Positions 6,830 through 16,169 of a stretch of 64,000 nt of DNA are shown piece after piece. The stretch is from an uncultured Acidobacteriia bacterium (GTDB lineage Bacteria > Acidobacteriota > Terriglobia > Bryobacterales > Bryobacteraceae): positions 62,001-126,000 of the forward strand of contig CAINNJ010000004.1 of the NCBI GenBank assembly GCA_903851195.1, written 5' to 3'. The first letter of the stretch is position 1. Every line of letters begins with the position of its first letter. The notes beneath the pieces are model-generated. The model did not search any database. It saw nothing but the letters and a program-made list of their open reading frames with translations, and was not told the origin of the DNA. The position numbers were made by a program, and so were the translations under genes.

Positions 6830-8869
6830 ATGCGTCGGACATCGGCTCTCGTTGTTTTCTCCCTGCTTCTGGTGCTCGCGCCACGCGTGCCTGCCGGGTC
6901 CGCCACGGATAGCGCGAAGCTGGCGCCGCTGGGTAAGTACACGGAGGCGGAGAGGCGGCACTGGTCGTTTCTGCCGCGCCGGAATCCGGTAGTTCCCGCG
7001 TTCACGCAGGCGGCGGATCAGGCCTGGACGAAGAATCCGGTGGACGCGTTTGTGCTGGCGCGGATGCGGAAAGAGACTCTCGGTCACGCGCCGCGCGCGG
7101 ATCGCAGAACCCTGCTCCGGCGGGTCACGTTCGATCTGACGGGATTGCCGCCGACACCTGCCGAAATCGCGTCTTTTCTGAACGACCAGTCACCGCAGGC
7201 GTGGGAAAAGGTGGTGGAGCGTCTGCTCGCCAGTCCGCATTACGGGGAGCATTGGGGCAAGCACTGGCTGGATGTGGTGCGGTTCGCGGAGACGGAAGGT
7301 TATGAGTACGATAACTTCCGGCCGGACGCGTGGCGCTATCGCGACTATGTGATCCGCGCATTTAATAATGACAAGCCGTTCGACCGGTTTGTGCAGGAAC
7401 AGATCGCGGGCGATGAGATCGCGCCCGCGGAAGAGGAAACGCTGATCGCGGCGGGGTTTAATCGTCTGGGCCCGGTGCGGCGCAATGCCGGCAACCAGCT
7501 TGTGGCGAGCAGCCGGAACGAGCAACTTACGGAGATGACGAACATCGTGGGCGCCGGCATTTTGGGCGTCACGCTGGGCTGCGCGCGCTGCCATGACCAT
7601 AAGTTCGACGGCTTCCGGCAAAGCGATTATTACCGGGTGCAGGCGTTCTTCGCGGCGCTGCAGCCGAACGATCTGATCCTCGCGCCCGAAGCCGAGCAAA
7701 AGGCGTGGACGGCGAAGGCGACTCCGCTGCAGGTGGAAGTGGGCAAGCTGCAGAAGGAGATCGCCGCCGCAACCAAGGCGGGGATGCCGACCGCGGACCT
7801 GATGGCGAAGCTGGATGAGGCGCAGGACCGGTTGCCGGCTCCGCTGCCTTCGCTGTTCACCGTGAAAGACGATCCGGCAAACAAAGCTCCAATTCATCTG
7901 TTGCCGCGCGGGGATTACGAGCATCCGGGCGATCGGGTGGGCATGCGTGTGCCTGGCGTGCTGTTGCCTCCGGACGCGCCGGAACTGCCGGACGATCTGG
8001 CGAAACCGCGCGAGGCACTGGCGCAGTGGCTGACGGATCCGCGCAATCCACTGACGGCGCGCGTGATGGTGAACCGGATCTGGGCGAATCACTTCGGGCG
8101 CGGCATCGTCGCCACGCCGAACGATTTCGGGCGCATGGGTGAACAGCCGGTGGATCCGGACCTGCTGGATTATCTGGCGAACCGGTTCGTGCAGGAAGGC
8201 TGGAGCGTGAAGCAGATGCAGCGGCTGATTCTGCTGAGCAATACGTATCAGCAGGCGTCGTTGCCCGGGCCCGCTGGCATGGAGAAGGATCCGGATGCGC
8301 GGTATCTTTCGCGGTTTCCCCGGCAGCGGCTGGATGCCGAACAGATTCGCGATGCCATGATCGCGGTGGCGGGGCGGCTCAATGAGAAGCAGGGCGGACC
8401 GGGCGTGATGGTGCCGATCGAGAAGGATCTGGCGCAGGCGATGTATAAGCCGTCGCAGTGGGTTCCCGCGAAGGATTCCGCCGAGTTCAACCGCCGCAGC
8501 GTGTACCTGCTGTATAAGCGCAATTTCGAACTGCCGTTCATGCAGGCGTTTGATGCGCCCGATATGGCCGGGAGTTGTCCGCGGCGGGAATCGAGCACGC
8601 ACGCTCCGCAGGCGCTGGAACTGCTGAACGGCGATCTGGCGAACGGGATGGCGAAGGCTCTGGCGGCGCGACTGGCGGCGGAAGCCGGTCCGGATCACCG
8701 GAAGCAGATCCTGCTGGCTTATGAGCTGGTAGCGGGGCGCGCGCCCCGGCCGGCGGAGATGCAGATGGCGATGCGGTTTCTGAGTGTCGACGCAACGGCT
8801 GAAGGGAAGGCGCGGGAGCAGTTCGCGCTGGCGATGTTCAATCTGAATTCGTTTTTGTATGTGAACTAA
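6830..8869 (+). CDS. DUF1549/DUF1553 (PSD1) secreted protein lacking the N-terminal cytochrome domain
   Basis: Encodes 679 residues from ATG 6830, chosen because it starts a signal peptide (MRRTSALVVFSLLLVLAPRVPAG); the frame upstream to 6755 runs through the repeat promoter. After a short WSF linker comes the DUF1549 domain (about 55-260), with DLTGLPPTPAEI, GEHWGKHWLDVVRFAETEG and the CARCHDHK motif, a CxxCH that may bind haem. DUF1553 follows (about 390-650), with ARVMVNRIWANHFGRGIV and DAEQIRDAM. The paralogue at 29215-31803 has an extra N-terminal cytochrome c domain that is absent here. These proteins are always paired with DUF1501 proteins, and here the partner starts 1 nt downstream. 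Their biochemical role is not established. Confidence 0.9.
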   Translation: MRRTSALVVFSLLLVLAPRVPAGSATDSAKLAPLGKYTEAERRHWSFLPRRNPVVPAFTQAADQAWTKNPVDAFVLARMRKETLGHAPRADRRTLLRRVTFDLTGLPPTPAEIASFLNDQSPQAWEKVVERLLASPHYGEHWGKHWLDVVRFAETEGYEYDNFRPDAWRYRDYVIRAFNNDKPFDRFVQEQIAGDEIAPAEEETLIAAGFNRLGPVRRNAGNQLVASSRNEQLTEMTNIVGAGILGVTLGCARCHDHKFDGFRQSDYYRVQAFFAALQPNDLILAPEAEQKAWTAKATPLQVEVGKLQKEIAAATKAGMPTADLMAKLDEAQDRLPAPLPSLFTVKDDPANKAPIHLLPRGDYEHPGDRVGMRVPGVLLPPDAPELPDDLAKPREALAQWLTDPRNPLTARVMVNRIWANHFGRGIVATPNDFGRMGEQPVDPDLLDYLANRFVQEGWSVKQMQRLILLSNTYQQASLPGPAGMEKDPDARYLSRFPRQRLDAEQIRDAMIAVAGRLNEKQGGPGVMVPIEKDLAQAMYKPSQWVPAKDSAEFNRRSVYLLYKRNFELPFMQAFDAPDMAGSCPRRESSTHAPQALELLNGDLANGMAKALAARLAAEAGPDHRKQILLAYELVAGRAPRPAEMQMAMRFLSVDATAEGKAREQFALAMFNLNSFLYVN

Positions 8870-8870
8870 T

Positions 8871-10289
8871 ATGGCCGAACATATTCGATTTACCCGGAAT
8901 CGCCGGGAGTTCCTGACGGATGCGTTTTGCGGATTTGGCTCCATCGCGGCGGCGGACCTGCTGCTGCGGAGTGAGGCACGGGCGGCGACGACGAATCCTC
9001 TGGCTCCCAAACCGCCGCATCTGCAGGCCAGAGCGAAAGCGGCGGTGTTCCTGTTCATGGCCGGCGGGCCGAGCCATATGGAGACCTACGATCCGAAGCC
9101 TCTGCTCAACCAGCTGAACGGGCAGAAAAGGCCGGCGGCGTTTGGCGAGGCGAAATACCAGTTTCTGAACGATGCGTCGCGTCTGCTGGGCACGAAGCGC
9201 ACGTTCCAGCGATACGGCAAGAGCGGGATCGAGGTGTCCGATCTGTTTCCGCATACCGCGCAGTGCGTCGACGATATGGCGGTGATCCGCTCGGTGCATG
9301 GCGACATGGTGGTGCACTCGGCGGCGCAGTACCAGATGTTCACGGGGCGCATTTTACCGGGGTTCCCGAGTATCGGTTCGTGGCTGCTGTACGGGCTGGG
9401 GTCGGAGAGCGAGTCGCTGCCGGGCTATGTTGTGATGCCGGATCCCAAAGGCGCGCTGGAAGCGGGACAGCCGATGTACGGGAACGGCTTCCTGCCGGCG
9501 GTGTACCAGCCGACGACGTTCCGTCCGGGCGACCGGCCGGTGCTGAATCTGGATCTGCCAAAGGGCGTTTCGCGGGAGGACCGCGTGAAGACGCTGAACC
9601 TGATCAAGGGCCTCGATAAAGCGGACATGCGGCCCGGCGATCAGGAGCTCGAAGCGCGGCTGAACTCGTACGATCTCGCGTTCAAGATGCAGACGGAGGC
9701 TCCCGAGGTTTTCGATCTGTCGAAGGAATCGGCGAAAACGCTGGAGATGTATGGAATCGGCGAGCCGAAGACGGACGACTACGGGCGGCGGTTACTGCTG
9801 ACGCGGCGGCTGATCGAGAAGGGCGTGCGGTTCGTGGCGCCGATATCGGGCGGCGGTCCGGGCGTGCTGCAGTGGGACGCGCATGACGATATCGAGGAGA
9901 ATCATCTGCGGATGGCGGCGCAGACGGATAAGCCGGTGGCGGGTTTTCTCCAGGATCTAAAGCAGCGGGGACTGCTGGACACGACGCTCGTGGTGTGGGG
10001 CGGCGAGTTCGGCCGGTCGCCGGAATCGCAGGGGAGCAAGGGCCGCGATCATCATAATCTGGGCTTCAGCATGTGGATGGCGGGCGGCGGGGTGAAGGGC
10101 GGCACCGTGGTGGGCGCGACCGATGAGATCGGTCTAAACGCCATCAAAGATCCGTATCATCTGCGCGATGTGCACACGACGATTCTGCACCAGATGGGGC
10201 TCAATCAGGATGCGCTGAGTTTCCTGCACCAGGGGCGGCGCGAGCGCCTGACGGAAGTGCGCGGCAACGTGATCACGCAGATCGTGTAG
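8871..10289 (+). CDS. DUF1501 secreted protein (alkaline-phosphatase-superfamily fold)
   Basis: This is the 472-residue partner of the upstream DUF1549/1553 gene. A twin-arginine-like signal (NRREFLTDAFCGFGSIAAADLL, about 9-30) suggests export of a folded, possibly metal-loaded protein. Typical DUF1501 landmarks are AVFLFMAGGPSHMETYDPKP (about 58-77), a mid-protein WDAHDDIEENH, and the C-terminal GGEFGRSPESQ and GRDHHN motifs with likely metal ligands. The start is 1 nt after the preceding stop, so translation is coupled. The gene ends 4 nt before dnaE2, an unusual neighbour. Confidence 0.9.
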   Translation: MAEHIRFTRNRREFLTDAFCGFGSIAAADLLLRSEARAATTNPLAPKPPHLQARAKAAVFLFMAGGPSHMETYDPKPLLNQLNGQKRPAAFGEAKYQFLNDASRLLGTKRTFQRYGKSGIEVSDLFPHTAQCVDDMAVIRSVHGDMVVHSAAQYQMFTGRILPGFPSIGSWLLYGLGSESESLPGYVVMPDPKGALEAGQPMYGNGFLPAVYQPTTFRPGDRPVLNLDLPKGVSREDRVKTLNLIKGLDKADMRPGDQELEARLNSYDLAFKMQTEAPEVFDLSKESAKTLEMYGIGEPKTDDYGRRLLLTRRLIEKGVRFVAPISGGGPGVLQWDAHDDIEENHLRMAAQTDKPVAGFLQDLKQRGLLDTTLVVWGGEFGRSPESQGSKGRDHHNLGFSMWMAGGGVKGGTVVGATDEIGLNAIKDPYHLRDVHTTILHQMGLNQDALSFLHQGRRERLTEVRGNVITQIV

Positions 10290-10293
10290 GAGA

Positions 10294-13200
10294 ATGCCGT
10301 CGCCGTACGTTGAGCTGCACGCCCGGTCGGCCTTCAGCTTTCTGCGCGGCGCCTGCGTGCCGGAGGACTACATCGCCGTGGCGGCGGCGCAGGGCGCGCA
10401 GGCGATGGCGCTGACGGACGTGGACGGCGTCTACGGCTCCGCGCGATTCCACAAAGCAGCCGGGAAACACCAGATCCAGGCGCATCTGGGCGCGGAGATT
10501 TCGGCGTGGGATAAGAGCCGTTATACGCTGCTGGTGAAGACTCGCCCGGGGTATCAGAACCTTTGCCGGCTGGTGACGCGCATGAAGCTGCGCGCGGGGA
10601 CCAAGAACCCGAAGCCGGGGCTGGAGCCCGCCGCGACGGCCGACGATCTGGCGGAATTTTCCGACGGGCTGCTGTGCCTGACCGGCGGTGAAGAGGGTCC
10701 GCTGGCGCACCGGATGTCGAAGGCGACGCTCGATCAGCTGACCGGGATTTTCGGGCGCGACAATGTTTACGTCGAACTGCAGCGGCATCTGAATCGCGAA
10801 GAGGAAGCGCGGAATCAGGCGGCGATTGAACTGGCGCGGTCGGCGCAGTTGCCGCTCGTCGCCACCAATGGCGTTTGTCTGGCGGGGAAGACGCAACGGC
10901 AGGTGATGGACGTGTTCACATGCCTGCAAAACAAGGTCACGCTGGCGGAGGCGGGTCGGCTGCTATCGCTGAATTCGGAGCGCTATCTGAAAAGCGGCGC
11001 GCAGATGGTGCGGCTGTTCGCGGATCTGCCGGAGGCGATCGCGAATACGCAGGAGATCTCCTCGCGGCTGGAATTCACGCTGAAAGATCTGGGCTATCAG
11101 TTTCCGGATTATCCGCTGCCGCCAGGGGAAACCGTATCGTCCTATTTGTGGAAGCTCACCGATGCCGGGGCGCGCTGGCGCTACAAGCCCTATCACGAGG
11201 CGGCGCAGGCGCAGATCGCGAAAGAACTGCGCCTGATCGAAAAGCTGGGGCTGGGCGGCTATTTCCTGATCGTCTGGGACATTGTGCGGTTTTGCCGCGA
11301 AGAGGGGATTTTGTGTCAGGGGCGCGGCTCGGCGGCGAACAGCGCGGTTTGTTATGCGCTGGGGATCACGGCGGTGGATCCGGTGGGGATGGAACTGCTG
11401 TTCGAGCGGTTTCTGTCGGAAGAGCGAGGGGAGTGGCCCGATATCGATATCGACCTGCCGAGCGGCGAACAGCGGGAACGGGCGATCCAGTATGTGTATG
11501 AGCGCTACGGAAAACACGGCGCGGCCATGACGGCGAACGTGATCACGTATCGCGGAAAGCTCGCGGCGCGCGAGGCGGGCAAGGTGCTGGGGTTCGATGT
11601 CCAGACGCTGGATAAGATTTCGAGTCTGTCGTCGCGATGGGGCTGGACGGGTGGCGACGAAGAAGCGGAGCGGCGGTTTCGGGAGGCGGGACTGGATCCG
11701 CAAAATCACCGGGTGCGGAATTTCATCAATGTCGTGACGAACCTGCAGGATTTGCCGCGCCATTTGGGGCAGCATTCGGGAGGCATGGTGATCTGCCAGG
11801 GCCGGCTGGATACGGTGGTGCCGCTGGAACCCGCGTCGATGCCGGGGCGCGTGGTAGTGCAGTGGGACAAGGAAGACTGCGCGGACCTGGGGCTCATCAA
11901 AGTGGATCTGCTGGGGCTGGGGATGATGGCGGCGCTGGAGGATTGCCTGGTGCTGATCCGCAACCACTGGAAGGAAGAGATCGACCTGGGGCAGTTGCCG
12001 CAGAACGATCCGAAGGTTTATAAGACGCTGCAGAAGGGCGACACCATCGGGATGTTTCAGGTGGAGAGCCGGGCGCAGCAGGCCACACTGCCGAGGCTGC
12101 GTCCGGAGACGTTTTACGACCTGGTGGTGGAGGTGGCGCTGATCCGTCCGGGGCCGATTGTGGGGCAGATGGTGCATCCGTATCTGAACCGGCGGGCGAA
12201 GCGGGAAGAGGTGGATCCGCTGCATCCGCTGCTGGAGCCGGTTTTGCGGCGGACACTGGGCGTCCCGCTGTTTCAGGAGCAGTTGCTGAAAATGGCCATG
12301 ATCGCGGCGAATTTTTCCGGCGGCGAGGCGGAGGAACTGCGGCGCGCGATGGGCTTCAAGCGGTCCGAGTCGCGGATGAAGGAGATCGAGGTCAAGCTGC
12401 GCGCCGGGATGGAGCGGAACGGCATTACGGGGGAGACGGCGGATAAGATCGTGCTTTCGATAACCTCGTTCGCGCTGTATGGCTTTCCGGAGTCGCACGC
12501 GGCGAGTTTTGCGCTGCTGGCGTATGCGAGCGCGTGGTTCAAGTGTCATTACCTCGCCGCGTTTACCTGCGCTTTGTTGAACAATCAACCAATGGGATTT
12601 TATTCGCCCGCCGTGTTGGTGAAAGACGCGCAGCGGCACGGCCTGCGTGTGCTGCCGGTGGATGTGAATGCGTCGGACTGGAACTGCACCATCGAAGGCG
12701 AGGCGCATCATCTGCGGCTGGGACTTCGGTATGTGCGCGGGCTGCGGGCCGAGTCCGGAATGGCCATTGCGGCCGCGAAGCCGTTTCGGGATGTGGACGA
12801 GCTGGCGCGGCGCGTGCCGGAACTGCGCAAGAACGAGCTGGAAATGCTGGCGGGAACCGGCGCGCTGGCGAAGCTGGGGACGGCGCATCGGCGGGATGCG
12901 CTGTGGAAAGCCGGGCGCGCGGGGAGGCCGGTCGGGCCACTGCTCGAAGAGGTGCCGGAGACTAGCGTGGACGCGCCTTTGGAACAGATGACGGATGCGG
13001 AGCGGCTGGGCGCGGATTACTTCGGGACGGGGCTCACGGTGGGGCGGCATCCGATGCATTTCCGGCGCGCAGAGATGGACGCGCTCGGGGTGACGCGGGC
13101 GGCGGACCTGGCAGGGCTGCGGAACGGCTGGCTGGTGAAGGTGGCGGGAGCGGTAATCGTGCGGCAGCGGCCGGGAACAGCGAAGGGGATTGTGTTCGTC

Positions 13201-13404
13201 AGTCTGGAAGACGAATCGGGCATCTTCAATACGGTGGTGATGCCCGATGTCTTCGACAAGTACCGGCTGACGTTGTTAACGGAGCCGTATCTGCTGATCG
13301 ACGGCAAGGTGCAGAATGTGGATGGAGTCATCCACATTCTGGCGCGCAGTGTGCAACGGGTGGAGCCGCTCTCCCCGGTCGCGGGATCGCACGACTTCCA
13401 TTAA
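10294..13404 (+). CDS. dnaE2: error-prone DNA polymerase III alpha subunit (DnaE2/ImuC)
   Basis: A C-family polymerase of 1036 residues, the size and sequence style of DnaE2 rather than replicative DnaE1; its family role is translesion synthesis in the SOS mutasome. The PHP domain is at the N-terminus, but its metal motifs are eroded: HARS where DnaE2 enzymes usually have HxHS, and TDVDG for TDHDG. Polymerase-site aspartates are visible in PDIDIDLPSGEQRE (about 382-395) and IKVDLLGLGMMAAL (about 535). An OB-fold with FVSLEDESGIFNTVV closes the C-terminus. AGGAGA sits just before the ATG, a real Shine-Dalgarno for this in-operon start. The usual imuA/imuB partners and any LexA box are not in this window. 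Confidence 0.92.
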   Translation: MPSPYVELHARSAFSFLRGACVPEDYIAVAAAQGAQAMALTDVDGVYGSARFHKAAGKHQIQAHLGAEISAWDKSRYTLLVKTRPGYQNLCRLVTRMKLRAGTKNPKPGLEPAATADDLAEFSDGLLCLTGGEEGPLAHRMSKATLDQLTGIFGRDNVYVELQRHLNREEEARNQAAIELARSAQLPLVATNGVCLAGKTQRQVMDVFTCLQNKVTLAEAGRLLSLNSERYLKSGAQMVRLFADLPEAIANTQEISSRLEFTLKDLGYQFPDYPLPPGETVSSYLWKLTDAGARWRYKPYHEAAQAQIAKELRLIEKLGLGGYFLIVWDIVRFCREEGILCQGRGSAANSAVCYALGITAVDPVGMELLFERFLSEERGEWPDIDIDLPSGEQRERAIQYVYERYGKHGAAMTANVITYRGKLAAREAGKVLGFDVQTLDKISSLSSRWGWTGGDEEAERRFREAGLDPQNHRVRNFINVVTNLQDLPRHLGQHSGGMVICQGRLDTVVPLEPASMPGRVVVQWDKEDCADLGLIKVDLLGLGMMAALEDCLVLIRNHWKEEIDLGQLPQNDPKVYKTLQKGDTIGMFQVESRAQQATLPRLRPETFYDLVVEVALIRPGPIVGQMVHPYLNRRAKREEVDPLHPLLEPVLRRTLGVPLFQEQLLKMAMIAANFSGGEAEELRRAMGFKRSESRMKEIEVKLRAGMERNGITGETADKIVLSITSFALYGFPESHAASFALLAYASAWFKCHYLAAFTCALLNNQPMGFYSPAVLVKDAQRHGLRVLPVDVNASDWNCTIEGEAHHLRLGLRYVRGLRAESGMAIAAAKPFRDVDELARRVPELRKNELEMLAGTGALAKLGTAHRRDALWKAGRAGRPVGPLLEEVPETSVDAPLEQMTDAERLGADYFGTGLTVGRHPMHFRRAEMDALGVTRAADLAGLRNGWLVKVAGAVIVRQRPGTAKGIVFVSLEDESGIFNTVVMPDVFDKYRLTLLTEPYLLIDGKVQNVDGVIHILARSVQRVEPLSPVAGSHDFH

Positions 13405-13405
13405 T

Positions 13406-13421
13406 TCGGCATTTACGCCGA
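13406..13421. terminator. hairpin between convergent dnaE2 and osmC stops
   Basis: TCGGC-(6 nt)-GCCGA is a perfect 5-bp hairpin placed between the dnaE2 TAA (13402-13404) and across the osmC TAA (complement of 13413-13415). There is no T tract. It resembles the hairpins at the 27.8 kb and 49.75 kb convergent junctions and may act on both strands. Confidence 0.35.
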
Positions 13422-13841
13422 GACGAGATCGCTGGTGACCGTGATGGTGGTCTTGTAGAGCTTCGAGACCGGGCAGCCGGTCTCGGCGTTCTTCACGGCC
13501 GCGTCGAAATCTTCCTTCGAGGCGCCGGGAACAACGGCTTTCAGGCTCATGTGGCTCTCCGTGATTTCGAAGCCGCTTTCCTTCTTTTCGAGCGTGATGG
13601 TGCACTCGGTGTCGAGACTGGTCGCGGTGAGACCTTTCTGCAGCAGCTGGCCGGAGAGCGCCATGGTGAAGCAGCCGGCGTGCGCGGCGGCGAGCAGTTC
13701 TTCGGGGTTGGTTCCTTTGCCGTCTTCAAAACGGGCGTGGAAGGAGTAAGACGTTGCGTTCAGCGTGTGACTTGCCGTGGTGATGTTGCCGGCGCCGTTT
13801 TTCAGATCGCCTTCCCAGTGTGCCTGTGCGGTGCGTTTCAT
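13413..13841 (-). CDS. OsmC/Ohr-family peroxiredoxin
   Basis: Encodes 142 residues from ATG 13841 ([13 protein letters not shown]); the longer frame to 14033 overlaps the kinase gene and has no matching homology. OsmC proteins are cytoplasmic thiol peroxidases that reduce organic hydroperoxides using two cysteines. Both are present: [11 protein letters not shown] (Cys57) and TGCPVSKLY (Cys123). The opening 'KRTAxAxWxGDLKxGxG' is typical of the OsmC subgroup induced by osmotic or stationary-phase stress, rather than Ohr. It is convergent with dnaE2 (8 nt) and lies downstream of the histidine kinase on the same strand, with 76 nt between. Confidence 0.92.
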   Translation of the reverse strand: MKRTAQAHWEGDLKNGAGNITTASHTLNATSYSFHARFEDGKGTNPEELLAAAHAGCFTMALSGQLLQKGLTATSLDTECTITLEKKESGFEITESHMSLKAVVPGASKEDFDAAVKNAETGCPVSKLYKTTITVTSDLVSA

Positions 13842-13917
13842 AGTTGTGTTCGATGCCTTTCGTGTTTGGATGCCTCTGAATCGGGAAATGCTTCGCGGAA
13901 GTTTTCGCGAGACGGTA

Positions 13918-15834
13918 TCAGGCGGGCAGCAGGCTGGCGAGCTTCGCGAGAAGAGCATCGGGGCTGAATGGTTTCTGCAGGAAGGCGGCGGAGTTTCCGG
14001 TATCCCGCAGCAGATTTCCCAGATTCGGGGCATGGCCGGAGATGAACAGAACGCGCGTGCGGGGGCGGATTTGGGACAGACGGGTCGCGAGTTCGGGGCC
14101 CTCCATGTCGGGCATGGTGACGTCCGTGATCAGAACGTCGATCTCTCCGGTGTGAGATGCCGCTTTCTGCAGGGCCTCGCTCCCGCCTGCCGCCGTTAGC
14201 ACGGAATGTCCCTCATCGGCCAGAAAAGATCCCAGCAGTTCCGGCAGGCCGGGCTCATCGTCCACCAGGAGAATCGTTTTTCCCGGCGCCGCGGAAACCT
14301 TGCGAACGGGCTGCGCTTCCGGTTCGTCCGCCTCGGATTCCACCTGCGGGAGCAGGATTTCAAAAATGGCTCCGGCGCCACTGGCGCTTTGCAGCGAGAT
14401 CTGCCCGCCCGCGGTGGTCACGATGCCGTAGGCGATGGACAGGCCCAGACCGTTGCCCTCCGCTTTGGTGGTGAAGAAAGGATCGAAAATGTGCGCGGCG
14501 ATTTCGGGGGGAATTCCGGGGCCGTTATCGGCGACAAGAATCCTCGCGAACCCGAGATGCCGGCTGGTGGAGACAAGAATGACGCCGGAATCCCCCAGCG
14601 CGTCCCGGGCGTTCAGAATCAGGTTCATCATGACCTGGCTGAACTGACCGGAATTGATCTGCACCTTGCCGGCCTCTTCGTGGAAGAACGTTTCGAGGCG
14701 GATCCGGTTTCCGACGCCACCGCGCAGCATTTCCACGATGGAGCTCACCGCGTGGTTGACGTCGAGAGATTCGGCGGGCAGCACCCGGTTGCCGCTGAGA
14801 GTCAGCATCTGCTGGGAAATGACGGCGGCGTTCCTGGCGGCGCCGAGGATTCTCTCCAGAAAATCCGCCCGGGGCGCCGGATCGGCGGCGGAATCGGCCA
14901 GACTTTTGCGCAAACGTTCGCCGTAACCGAGGATTATCGCGAGAAGGTTGTTGAAATCGTGAGCGACGCCTCCGGCCACGCGACCCACGGCGATCATTTT
15001 CTGATTGTGCGCGCGCTGCTGTTCCTCGCGGAGCCTGACCGTGATGTCGCGAAGGGTGACGACGGCGCCGGCAACGCCCGCGTCCGGCGAACTCACGATA
15101 ATCTCCCCTTCCACCGGGACATTCGCGCTTCGCTGTGTATGTAACTGGCAGCCGCCCGGAATCGGAGTATTGGTGTCGCTCCGCATGGCCGATTGCGCGA
15201 GGCTTTCGAGTGAAAGCGGCGCCTGCGACTGCGTCAGCAGGATGACCTCATCGAGCAAAGCGCCGGTCAGGGTATCGGCATTGAGGCCCAGCATCCGCTC
15301 GGCGGCCGGATTACTCAGACACAGGCGGCAGTTCCGGTCGATCACGATCGTCAGATCCGAACTCGAACGGAGCGCGGAAGAAAGCCAGCTTTCCCGCTGG
15401 CGAAGTCTCATCTCGGTCCGATGGCGGTCGATGGCAAGTTCGATGACGCTGCGCAGGGCGTCGAGACGGAATGGCTTGACGACGTAGCCGAAGGGACCCG
15501 TGCGTTTGGCTCGATCGAGCGTGTTCTCATCGGCATGGCCGGTCAGGAAGACGACCGGCAGGTCGAGGCGTTTGCGGATTTCGGCCGCGGTCTCAATGCC
15601 GTCGAGGCGATGGCTGAGAGAAATATCCATCAGGATGAGATCGGGCAGGGTTGGATCGGGGCTGGTATCGAGGAGCAGGGACAGCGCTTCCTCGCCGGAA
15701 CCCACCACGGCGGCGATCCGGTAATCGCATTTCGTCAGGAGATTCTTCAGAAGGCCCGCGACCTCGGCATCGTCTTCGACGACCAGGATGCGGGGTCGTT
15801 CGCGGAGCGCCGGGGGCTGGATCACGCTGGACAC
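13918..15834 (-). CDS. hybrid histidine kinase with two receiver domains (REC-PAS-HisKA-HATPase-REC)
   Basis: A 638-residue soluble signalling protein, GTG start. Domain order: REC 14-130 (phosphoacceptor Asp70 in LILMDIS, Lys120), PAS about 150-265, HisKA with His292 in [11 protein letters not shown], HATPase with N box [11 protein letters not shown]1 DNGPGIPP and G2 GNGLGLSI, then a second REC at 520-637 (Asp571 in LITDVTMPD). The 'AHDFNN' H-box is typical of hybrid kinases regulating by phosphorelay. There is no transmembrane segment, so input comes through the first REC (from another kinase) and the PAS domain. No output regulator is adjacent; osmC is the only co-oriented neighbour. Confidence 0.95.
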   Translation of the reverse strand: MSSVIQPPALRERPRILVVEDDAEVAGLLKNLLTKCDYRIAAVVGSGEEALSLLLDTSPDPTLPDLILMDISLSHRLDGIETAAEIRKRLDLPVVFLTGHADENTLDRAKRTGPFGYVVKPFRLDALRSVIELAIDRHRTEMRLRQRESWLSSALRSSSDLTIVIDRNCRLCLSNPAAERMLGLNADTLTGALLDEVILLTQSQAPLSLESLAQSAMRSDTNTPIPGGCQLHTQRSANVPVEGEIIVSSPDAGVAGAVVTLRDITVRLREEQQRAHNQKMIAVGRVAGGVAHDFNNLLAIILGYGERLRKSLADSAADPAPRADFLERILGAARNAAVISQQMLTLSGNRVLPAESLDVNHAVSSIVEMLRGGVGNRIRLETFFHEEAGKVQINSGQFSQVMMNLILNARDALGDSGVILVSTSRHLGFARILVADNGPGIPPEIAAHIFDPFFTTKAEGNGLGLSIAYGIVTTAGGQISLQSASGAGAIFEILLPQVESEADEPEAQPVRKVSAAPGKTILLVDDEPGLPELLGSFLADEGHSVLTAAGGSEALQKAASHTGEIDVLITDVTMPDMEGPELATRLSQIRPRTRVLFISGHAPNLGNLLRDTGNSAAFLQKPFSPDALLAKLASLLPA

Positions 15835-16169
15835 TTAGTAATGTGATCTATGTTACTCCTGTGCCACGGACTCATTGCTGCACAAGAGCGGGGCCGGATT
15901 TAGTCCGGGGATTAATGCCCTGGAATTCTGCGGCGTGAGCGGAGCTAAAAGGCTCAACAAAAAGAGAAGAGCGCCGTATTTATCTGTCTTTGCCGTACCT
16001 AAGTAACTCATATGGAAATTTAAGGCGAGACGATTGTCTGCAATCAGACGGTGGCCTTCCAAAACACGCCGTTTGAATTATGAGAAATACGGCCGTCAAT
16101 GTTAGGGTGAGAAAGATTCTTCGCACCCGGTTTTGAGAAAGAAAACCGACTCGCGCATTCAAATACCTT
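15835..16169. other. 335-nt divergent intergenic region with 5' leader hairpins
   Basis: No gene is supported. At the kinase end there is a half-match to a CRP consensus (AATGTGATCTA at 15840-15850), without a good second half. Around 16030-16050, GATTG/CAATC and GTCTG/CAGAC form two mutually exclusive small hairpins. At 16105-16148 two adjacent hairpins precede the surface-protein gene (listed separately). The stretch is less GC-rich than flanking genes. Confidence 0.6.
16105..16148 (+). other. tandem leader hairpins with GAGAAAG loops
   Basis: GGGTG (16105-16109) pairs with CACCC (16124-16128), and CGGTTTT (16128-16134) pairs perfectly with AAAACCG (16142-16148). Both loops contain GAGAAAGA (16109-16116, 16135-16142). 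They end 21 nt before the ATG at 16170, which has no Shine-Dalgarno. A leader with a protein- or RNA-binding role is possible. Confidence 0.4.

Noticed and set aside
15840-15859. Possible CRP site before the hybrid kinase
   Set aside because: The left half TGTGA-TCTA is good but the right half matches only at two positions, so it is weaker than the 6483 site and was not listed as a feature.
15853-16062. 69-residue minus-strand frame in the kinase upstream gap
   Set aside because: No ribosome site, signal peptide or recognisable domain, and it crosses the hairpin region.
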